Source: Candidatus Zipacnadia bacterium (GTDB lineage: Bacteria > Armatimonadota > Zipacnadia > Zipacnadales > UBA5352). From it: 5,190 nucleotides of DNA. The notes under the pieces are model-generated. The model was not told the origin of the DNA, ran no database searches, and saw only the letters and a program-made list of their open reading frames with translations. Position numbers and translations under genes: made by a program. The stretch covers positions 1-5,190 of the forward strand of contig JALGUI010000228.1 in NCBI GenBank assembly GCA_029820915.1. Direction: 5' to 3'. Every line of letters starts with the position of its first letter. The stretch's first letter is position 1. This document shows positions 1-5,190 of this stretch, piece after piece.

Positions 1-54
1 CCACCGGACCGCCGTGCGCGGTCGCTCCGCTCCGTACACAGGGCACAGGCCGAC

Positions 55-59
55 GGGAG
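55..59 (+). promoter_or_regulatory. Ribosome binding site of the sialidase-like gene
   Basis: GGGAG lies 8 bases before the ATG at 68. It favours that ATG over the in-frame GTG at 14, which has no comparable purine run in the 13 bases available upstream. No convincing -35/-10 promoter pair is visible in the 67-base leader. Confidence 0.6.
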
Positions 60-67
60 TGTTCGCG

Positions 68-1003
68 ATGACCGACGCCGGTGCGAGTGCGGCCGAGCTT
101 GTCTCGGTCGAGAGGATTTGGGACGAGGGCCAGCACAACGCCTTCACCGACCTGGTGCGTTACCAGGATCGCTGGTGGTGCACCTGCCGCGAGGGCGCCG
201 ACCACGGCTCCGGCGATGGCGCGCTGCGCGTCATCGCCTCAGACGACGGTGAGAGTTGGGACTCCATGGCGCTGATGGCCATCGACGGCTTGGACCTGCG
301 CGACCCCAAGCTGTCGGTGACGCCCGACGACACGCTGATGCTCCTGGCCGGCGAGCGGCACCCCACCGAGGACGCTGAGTGGCTCAACTCCACCATGTCC
401 TGGCTCTCCCTCGACGGCGAAGCCTGGCATGGCCCGTTCACGGTCGGCGAGGAGGCCGTGTGGCTGTGGCGGGTCACCTGGCACGAGGGCGTCGGCTGGG
501 GCGTGGGCTATGATTGCCGGGGCGAGAGGTTCGTGCGGCTGTACCGCAGCCAGTGCGGAATGAGGTTCGAGCGAGTCGGGCCGGACATGTACACCGACGG
601 CTATCCGAACGAGACGAAGCTGCTGTTCCTCGACGACGACACCGCGCTGTGCCTGCTGCGGAGGGATGGCGAGGATGCCCCGGGGCAGCTCGGCTCGGCC
701 CGGCCCCCGTACACCGACTGGCGGTGGCAGGACCTGGGCGTCAAGATCGGCGGCCCGGACATGATCCGGCTGCCCGACGGCCGCTTCGTGGCGTGCGCGC
801 GCCTCTACGATGAGCGCGTCCGCACCTCCCTGCTGTGGCTGGACGCTGAGCAGGGGACACTGACCGAGTTCCTGGAGCTGCCGTCCGGCGGCGACACCAG
901 CTACGCGGGCCTGGTCTACCACGACGGGCTGCTGTGGGTCGCGTACTACTCGTCGCACGAGGAGAGGACCAGCATCTACCTGGCGAAGGTGAGGCTGGAC
1001 TGA
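68..1003 (+). CDS. Sialidase-like six-bladed beta-propeller protein (exo-alpha-sialidase/BNR superfamily), cytoplasmic
   Basis: This 311-residue protein resembles the single-domain sialidase-fold proteins common in Planctomycetota and relatives. Visible Asp-box-type repeats are S58-D-D-G-E-S-W64 and S114-L-D-G-E-A-W120, with a weaker one at 161-167 (S..G..F). The N-terminal block HNAFTDL, CREGADH (R41) and the LRDPKLS stretch (R78-D79-P80) are the landmarks I associate with this subfamily. By analogy with GH33 enzymes, E182 in PNETKL, R198/R199 after it, R234 or R245, and Y279 in DTSYAGL could be the Glu, arginine-triad and nucleophile Tyr positions, but the classic RIP motif is absent, so sialic acid may not be the substrate. 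The start at ATG 68 is chosen for its ribosome binding site; the longer GTG start adds 18 residues with no hydrophobic core. No signal peptide or membrane segment is seen, so it probably acts in the cytoplasm on imported glycans. It is probably the first gene of an operon with the large secreted gene 29 bases downstream. The fold assignment is fairly secure; the substrate is unknown. Confidence 0.85.
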   Translation: MTDAGASAAELVSVERIWDEGQHNAFTDLVRYQDRWWCTCREGADHGSGDGALRVIASDDGESWDSMALMAIDGLDLRDPKLSVTPDDTLMLLAGERHPTEDAEWLNSTMSWLSLDGEAWHGPFTVGEEAVWLWRVTWHEGVGWGVGYDCRGERFVRLYRSQCGMRFERVGPDMYTDGYPNETKLLFLDDDTALCLLRRDGEDAPGQLGSARPPYTDWRWQDLGVKIGGPDMIRLPDGRFVACARLYDERVRTSLLWLDAEQGTLTEFLELPSGGDTSYAGLVYHDGLLWVAYYSSHEERTSIYLAKVRLD

Positions 1004-1016
1004 TCGCGGGCCAACC

Positions 1017-1022
1017 GGGAGG
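1017..1022 (+). promoter_or_regulatory. Ribosome binding site of the large secreted gene
   Basis: GGGAGG sits 10 bases before the ATG at 1033, in the gap after the stop codon of the sialidase-like gene. It decides the start: the in-frame GTG at 934 would overlap the upstream gene by 70 bases and place 33 polar residues ahead of an otherwise typical signal peptide. Confidence 0.7.
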
Positions 1023-1032
1023 TCTTCGGCTG

Positions 1033-1089
1033 ATGCGAACTGCGCTCGTACTCGCTGTCGTGCTGGCTACCGTCGGCGGCGCCACCGGC
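1033..1089 (+). other. Sec signal peptide of the large secreted protein
   Basis: Residues 1-19 begin with M-R-T, have a core of Leu, Val and Ala (residues 4-14), and finish GGATG, with Ala at -3 and Gly at -1 before Q20. This fits signal peptidase I. There is no cysteine for lipoprotein processing. The exact cleavage site is a judgement by eye. Confidence 0.75.
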
Positions 1090-4000
1090 CAGGATGCAGC
1101 GCCAAACGTGCTCTTCCTGCACGGCAAGGTAGTCGTGACCGAGCCGGGGCAGGAGAAGATCTTCGTGCTGCGCGGCTTTCTGCCCGACGAGCGGCTCCAG
1201 GACATCATGGCGGCCGAGGGCATCGCCTGGACCGCCGGCAACTTCTCCACCCGCCTGTCGTGGGAGTACCTCCACCAGTTCAACGCCATCGTGCTACTGG
1301 ACTTCCCCATGGTCGGGAAGCACCCCGGAATGGAGGACGATATCCGCGCGGCCGAGGCGCTGCTGGCACGGTACGTGGCTGAGGGTGGCGGCCTGCTCTA
1401 CACCGGCATCACCGAGTACGGGATGTGGGGGATGGAGCGGGGCACCGAGGAGGTCAACCGTTTCCTCGCCGCCTACGACGCGCAGGTGCTGTCCGAGCAG
1501 GTCGAGGAGCAGGACCCCGGCCTCCTCCTGCCCAGCTTCGGGATGAGCGCGCTGGCGTGGACCGGCAACGTGCAGCCGCACGAGGTAACCGAGGGCGTGC
1601 GCGGCCTGCTCTATCCCGTGGACTTCGCCTGGGCCTACTACACGCACCCGGTGCAGGTCGGGGACGAGTGGGACGTCCTGGTCAGGGCCTCTCCGAGCGC
1701 GCGCACCATCACCACCACGCTCGGCAAGAGCGACGATGAGGCCGTCGAGCCCGGCTCCCTGTCAAGCGAGCCGGCGCTGGTCGCGGTGCGCCAGGCGGGC
1801 GCGGGCCGGCTGGCGCTGTGGCCCACCGTTGGCTCGGCCTACATCATCGACGGCTACCACCCGTTCTGGGGCGGCGGCCTGATCATGGAGGGCACCGATC
1901 AGCGCAAGCCCTCGGATGCGCGGGAGCTGCTGCTGAACCTGCTGGGCTGGCTGGGCGAGCCGTCGCGCGGGACGCTGGGCGGGGTCGCGGTCTGGCCGCC
2001 GCAAATCGAGATAGGCGACGAGGTGGGCTTCCAGCGCATCGACTGGGACGAGGTGGAGATCACGGGACGCATGATCCCGAACGCCTACCGTGGCCTGATC
2101 GGCCTGCAGAGCGACCTCTCGGTCGGCGAGGCGAGCCCCGAGGAGCTGATCGCGGCGGCGCGGGAGGCCGGGTACGACTTCGCGGCCTTCACCGAGGACC
2201 TGGCGACGCTCACGCCGGAGGGGTTCGCGCGACTCAAGCAGGTCTGCCTGGCCGCGTGCGATGAGGAGTTCCAGGCTTACCCCGGCTGGCTGTACCACGA
2301 CGAGTCGGGCAACTCGTGGACGACCTTCGGCCACCGGCTCGAGTGGCCGGATGACGACTGGTTCGTGCCGGGGCAGCCGGGGGCGCTCGTGAAGAACAAC
2401 CTGGTCTTCCGGGGCTTCGGCTTCCCGCCCTTGATCCTCACCGACGCCGGGCACAACCCCGAGCCGGCCTGGTTCCAGGGCAACTTCAAGGGCATGGCGG
2501 TGCTGACGTTGCGCGGCGGCGAGATCGTCGATGACGCCACCGAGACCTACGTCGGCCTGCAGGACCGGGGCTTCGCCCTCTTCCCGGTCATCGTCAACTT
2601 CGCCGGCTCGCCCGCGCAGGTGCAGGCGGCGGCCGCCGCGCCCTGGCAGACCTGGGTGCGCTGGTGGGAGCTTGAGGACGCCATCAGCGCGCTGACCCTG
2701 AACAGCGCGATGCACCAGGGCCGGTACGTCTGGCAGCGCACGAGCTTCGTCTCGGGCGGGCCGCTCATCGAGGACTTCCGCGTCTACAACTTCGGCTCGG
2801 CGGACCTCGCGATCCCCGAGAACGACCGCTACCGCATCCACGTGAGCCTGTCGGCGCCGACGGGTCTGCGTGAAGTGGCGATCTACGACGGCCCCGAGCT
2901 GTACCGGCGCGTGCTGCTTGACGGCGAGCAGGAGTGGACGGGGGAGTTCGAGGGCTATCAGGACAAGAACCGACAGTTCCTGGTGGTCGCCACCGACGAG
3001 GCGGGCGGCAAGCTGATCAGCGCGGTCGGCTGGACGATGACCCAGGAGGCCAACGTCGTTCGCTGCACCGACAACCTGAACACCTACCTGTCCGGCAAGT
3101 TCGAGGCCGTGAACTTCTTCGCCCCGCGCGGGCTCGAGTCTTACATCGATCAGCAGGCGGGCAACGGGGTCTTCTTCCCGCTCGACTTCACGGACGAGAC
3201 GAAGCGCCCCGCCGTCGATCAGCAGCTCCCCCTGGTCGGGCGCTTCGGCTGGATCAAGGACGACGTGCTCACGCATTCCTATCCGCCCGACGCGAGCGGG
3301 AACTGGAACAGGAACGATGAGCCACTGCCGGCCACGCCGCTGAGCATCTGGGAGGGTCGGACGCGGCAGGTCGTCTTCGCGCCGCGCGCGGGCTCGACGA
3401 CCGTGTACCTGATCGAGGGCGACTACACGGTGCTACGCGATGCCGAGATCGAGCAGGCGCGCATCCCGGTCTTCCGCTCCCAGTGGCTCACCGATGCCGA
3501 GACGGTGGTCGTGCAGCGCGCGCGAGGGCCGGCCGAGGTGAGTGTGCTCGACAAGCGCAAGTCGCGCGTGTTCGGCCCGTTCGACGGCGCCGACTACATC
3601 GCCCAACTTGCGCCTCCCGGCGGCTCGCGCGCCGTGATCCCCCTGCAGACCGACATGGTATTCGACGCGATGTGGCAGAGCGCCGGCACCGCCACGCTCA
3701 TGGCCCACCTCGACCTGCCCTCCGGCCGACTCGCGCGGGGCGACCGCCTCAGCTACCGCTACCTCGCGGTCTGGGACACCGTGCACGGGCGGCCTGACAC
3801 CGGCTTCGTCGAGGAGGTCTGCGACACGCTGGGCCTGCGCGGCGATCCGGCCTACACGGTGGCGCCGACGCACGGCGAGGTGCTCGACACGCGCTTCGCG
3901 CTCCGGCTGCGCGCCGACGGCGGCGGCTTCGCCGGGATCATCTCGCAGGCGACGCTGCCGCTCGACCTGCCGGTGCTCATCGAGGGGCTCAACGACCGCT

Positions 4001-4395
4001 GGCCCGCGGGGATCCTCTACCGCGGCGACAACGAGCTGCTCGTCCCGGTGTGGCGCTTCAATCGCGTCGGTGACCGCTACGCCGAGCGCGAGAGGCGCCC
4101 CGGCGGCAACCAGCTCCTGCGCTTCGCGATCCAGGACGGGGTCGGCATGCTGCAGGTGGACACCGAGCTGGGCGAGCGCGACGTCTACATCGGTAACCTA
4201 CTCGTCTGCGATCGCCCGGAGGTGTTCCTGGGGCTAGACGACGCGCGCCCGGGCAAGGCCGTCATCTCGGCGAACAACCCGCTGGACGAGCCGGTCACGG
4301 TCACCATCCGCCCCGGCCCGGGCTTCGACCTGCTGGGCGAGTTCAGCCACACAGTCACGCTGCCGGCCGGGGGCCTCGCACGCATCGAGCTGTGA
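1033..4395 (+). CDS. Large secreted multidomain protein: signal peptide, cysteine-free amidotransferase-fold domain, degenerate PHP-like domain, beta-rich C-terminal region
   Basis: I do not recognise this 1120-residue protein as a named gene. Residues 1-19 form a Sec signal peptide: M-R-T, a hydrophobic core, then GGATG before Q20, without a lipobox cysteine. Residues about 25-310 look like a ThuA/DUF4350-type class I amidotransferase fold: strand NVLFLHG (25-31), FNAIVLLDFP (83-92), the glycine-rich turn EGGGLLYTGITEYG (117-130), and a terminal helix RELLLNLLGWL (297-307). No cysteine occurs before residue 405, so the catalytic nucleophile is absent. Residues about 350-690 resemble a PHP domain followed by its usual beta-sandwich: LQSDLSVGEASPEEL (358-372), AREAGYDFAAFTED (376-389), YPGWLYHDE (416-424), FPVIVNFAGSP (517-527), ending near 683. 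The expected HxH and TDH ligands read G357-L-Q359 and T387-E-D389. The remaining 430 residues are beta-rich, contain repeated short strands and end in an Ig-like strand pair (about 1077-1120). No C-terminal membrane anchor or sorting signal is seen. It is probably exported to the periplasm or outside and co-transcribed with the sialidase-like gene. It is more likely a glycan-binding or scaffold protein than an enzyme, which is inference. Confidence 0.85.
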   Translation: MRTALVLAVVLATVGGATGQDAAPNVLFLHGKVVVTEPGQEKIFVLRGFLPDERLQDIMAAEGIAWTAGNFSTRLSWEYLHQFNAIVLLDFPMVGKHPGMEDDIRAAEALLARYVAEGGGLLYTGITEYGMWGMERGTEEVNRFLAAYDAQVLSEQVEEQDPGLLLPSFGMSALAWTGNVQPHEVTEGVRGLLYPVDFAWAYYTHPVQVGDEWDVLVRASPSARTITTTLGKSDDEAVEPGSLSSEPALVAVRQAGAGRLALWPTVGSAYIIDGYHPFWGGGLIMEGTDQRKPSDARELLLNLLGWLGEPSRGTLGGVAVWPPQIEIGDEVGFQRIDWDEVEITGRMIPNAYRGLIGLQSDLSVGEASPEELIAAAREAGYDFAAFTEDLATLTPEGFARLKQVCLAACDEEFQAYPGWLYHDESGNSWTTFGHRLEWPDDDWFVPGQPGALVKNNLVFRGFGFPPLILTDAGHNPEPAWFQGNFKGMAVLTLRGGEIVDDATETYVGLQDRGFALFPVIVNFAGSPAQVQAAAAAPWQTWVRWWELEDAISALTLNSAMHQGRYVWQRTSFVSGGPLIEDFRVYNFGSADLAIPENDRYRIHVSLSAPTGLREVAIYDGPELYRRVLLDGEQEWTGEFEGYQDKNRQFLVVATDEAGGKLISAVGWTMTQEANVVRCTDNLNTYLSGKFEAVNFFAPRGLESYIDQQAGNGVFFPLDFTDETKRPAVDQQLPLVGRFGWIKDDVLTHSYPPDASGNWNRNDEPLPATPLSIWEGRTRQVVFAPRAGSTTVYLIEGDYTVLRDAEIEQARIPVFRSQWLTDAETVVVQRARGPAEVSVLDKRKSRVFGPFDGADYIAQLAPPGGSRAVIPLQTDMVFDAMWQSAGTATLMAHLDLPSGRLARGDRLSYRYLAVWDTVHGRPDTGFVEEVCDTLGLRGDPAYTVAPTHGEVLDTRFALRLRADGGGFAGIISQATLPLDLPVLIEGLNDRWPAGILYRGDNELLVPVWRFNRVGDRYAERERRPGGNQLLRFAIQDGVGMLQVDTELGERDVYIGNLLVCDRPEVFLGLDDARPGKAVISANNPLDEPVTVTIRPGPGFDLLGEFSHTVTLPAGGLARIEL

Positions 4396-4409
4396 CCCGC
4401 GCGCGTCGG

Positions 4410-4439
4410 CGGGGTTCACCGGGCTCGCGGTGGATCCCG
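4410..4439. terminator. Candidate bidirectional transcription terminator hairpin
   Basis: A 12-bp stem pairs 4410-4421 (CGGGGTTCACCG) with 4428-4439 (CGGTGGATCCCG), allowing two G-U pairs, around a 6-base loop (4422-4427). It begins 15 bases after the stop of the large secreted gene and lies between two convergent genes, where a shared terminator is expected. No T-run follows on either strand, so it may work as a U-less terminator, common in GC-rich genomes, or only stabilise the mRNA end. Confidence 0.5.
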
Positions 4440-4514
4440 GCGGCCGCGCGACCGTGTCTCCGGCGAACTGGCGCAGCTTACGCGAGCAGAGGCCGCGGCA
4501 GCGGTAGCGGTCTG

Positions 4515-5190
4515 CTACGTCGCCTTGATCCGCACGCGCGTGTCCGGCGCTACGTCGGCGGTCACGACCCAGTCGGCGCCGTCGCGCCGGATATCGTGCA
4601 CCTGGCCCTGCGATGGGGCGCCGGCCACGTACTCGGCCCGGCACTCTTCCGCCGCAGGCAGTCCCGTGACGCGGAGGCTCAGGCGCCGGCTCATCACGCC
4701 AATCGGCCACTTTCCCGCCAGGCCGAACTCCAGCCCGCCCTCGACCTCCCGCACATCGGTCACGGACAGCGCCCGGCGCAGGGCCCACAGCCTGCCGCCC
4801 GAGATGTCGCGCAGCGTTTCGAACCGCCGCGTCAGGTCCTCGGGCGTGAGGCACTTGTGGCGCTGCGGCACGTTCCACATTACCAGGTGTGAGGTCTCGT
4901 ACAGCCACGCACCTTCGAGGAACTCCAGGCTCAGGTTCCCCGTGCGCAGCTCGTCCTTCCAGTCGTACGCGTCCGAGATCTCTCCCGACGCGACCATGAA
5001 GTTCCCGATCCGGTACAGGTCGAAGCCCTCGCGGTTCGGGCCGCCATCGATGTAGGCGCAGGCGAGGTAGTGCTCCCGCACCAGGTCGATGACCGGCGGG
5101 TAGTTGTCCTTGTTGTTGGGGATGGTGAAGATCCGCACCGGCCGGCCGAGCATGTCCTCCAGGCGGTACTTGCTCCACACCACCTCGCGC
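4515..5190 (-). CDS. Polysaccharide deacetylase-like protein (NodB fold), C-terminal part, cut by window edge
   Basis: The reading frame enters from beyond the right edge and ends at a TAG at 4517-4515, giving 224 visible residues. The GTG codons at 5183 and 5180 are internal: the frame is open upstream and continues a helix (REVVWSKYRLEDMLG). That helix followed by strand PVRIFTIP matches the late part of the NodB fold, where these enzymes usually have a helix like SKxxLExxLG and then an FAYPxG strand. Next come VIDLVREHYLACAYI (the following helix and strand), a SHLVMWNVPQRHKCL segment (His codon at 4889-4887) corresponding to the usual late His region, FETLRDISGGRLWAL, and a final beta-rich domain of about 75 residues from LEFGLAGKWPIG to the end. 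The metal-binding Asp-His-His motifs would lie upstream and cannot be judged. Such enzymes remove acetyl groups from chitin-, xylan- or peptidoglycan-type polymers; the substrate here is unknown. It converges on the large secreted gene, with 119 bases between stops, so it belongs to a separate transcript. Confidence 0.7.
   Translation of the reverse strand, partial: REVVWSKYRLEDMLGRPVRIFTIPNNKDNYPPVIDLVREHYLACAYIDGGPNREGFDLYRIGNFMVASGEISDAYDWKDELRTGNLSLEFLEGAWLYETSHLVMWNVPQRHKCLTPEDLTRRFETLRDISGGRLWALRRALSVTDVREVEGGLEFGLAGKWPIGVMSRRLSLRVTGLPAAEECRAEYVAGAPSQGQVHDIRRDGADWVVTADVAPDTRVRIKAT

Noticed and set aside
239..958. Minus-strand open frame of 239 codons opposite the sialidase-like gene
   Set aside because: Low-complexity antisense translation in high-GC DNA; the opposite strand carries clear Asp boxes and family motifs.
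934..1032. In-frame upstream GTG start giving the large secreted protein 33 more residues
   Set aside because: It would overlap the upstream gene by 70 bases and bury the signal peptide; the ATG at 1033 has GGGAGG at the right distance.
1762..3276. Minus-strand open frame of 504 codons opposite the large secreted gene
   Set aside because: Its translation is rich in Arg, Ala, Val, Leu and Pro with no recognisable domain, as expected for the antisense of a GC-rich gene. The plus-strand frame has a signal peptide, a ribosome binding site and domain-like patterns.
4504..4518. Small hairpin GTAGC/GCTAC with a 5-base loop at the end of the deacetylase-like gene
   Set aside because: The stem is only 5 bp and overlaps the stop codon; it is too weak to call a terminator beside the stronger hairpin at 4410-4439.
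4392..4892. Plus-strand open frame starting at the stop of the large secreted gene
   Set aside because: It has no ribosome binding site of its own, the composition is Arg/Ala-rich, and most of it lies antisense to the deacetylase-like gene.
4234..5178. Second minus-strand frame overlapping the deacetylase-like gene and the end of the large secreted gene
   Set aside because: It runs through the intergenic hairpin and into the C-terminus of the large gene, and its translation is Arg/Pro/Gly-rich without motifs. The frame ending at 4515 has the family pattern.
1..5190. Search for CRISPR repeats, insertion-sequence ends, tRNAs and long direct repeats
   Set aside because: None seen by eye; the window is almost filled by three coding regions of uniform composition.

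Overview
The window is GC-rich, roughly two-thirds G+C by eye, densely coding, and bacterial in style: purine-rich ribosome binding sites, short spacers, and strong G/C preference at third codon positions. The protein families point to a free-living, polysaccharide-processing bacterium of the Planctomycetota, Armatimonadota or Hydrogenedentota type. That assignment is inference from family resemblance; there is no rRNA or other marker gene here.

Layout: positions 1-67 are a short leader with no recognisable gene. A cytoplasmic-looking, sialidase-like beta-propeller protein follows at 68-1003 (+). After a 29-base gap comes a very large secreted multidomain protein at 1033-4395 (+). It has a signal peptide, an amidotransferase-fold (ThuA/DUF4350-like) domain without any cysteine, a region resembling a PHP phosphoesterase domain whose metal ligands appear to be replaced, and about 430 further residues of beta-rich sequence that I cannot assign. 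A 119-base convergent intergenic region (4396-4514) carries a 12-bp hairpin that probably ends transcription. On the minus strand, 4515-5190 holds the C-terminal part of a polysaccharide deacetylase-like (NodB fold) protein that runs off the right edge.

The first two genes share a strand, are close together, and each has a good ribosome binding site, so they are probably co-transcribed. The common theme is carbohydrate handling: a glycosidase-fold propeller, a large exported protein built from apparently non-catalytic versions of enzyme folds, and a carbohydrate esterase-type protein next door. No mobile element, CRISPR array, tRNA, rRNA or defence system is visible. The most unusual item is the large secreted protein, which looks like a fusion of a pseudo-amidotransferase and a pseudo-PHP domain and may be a glycan-binding or scaffold protein rather than an enzyme.
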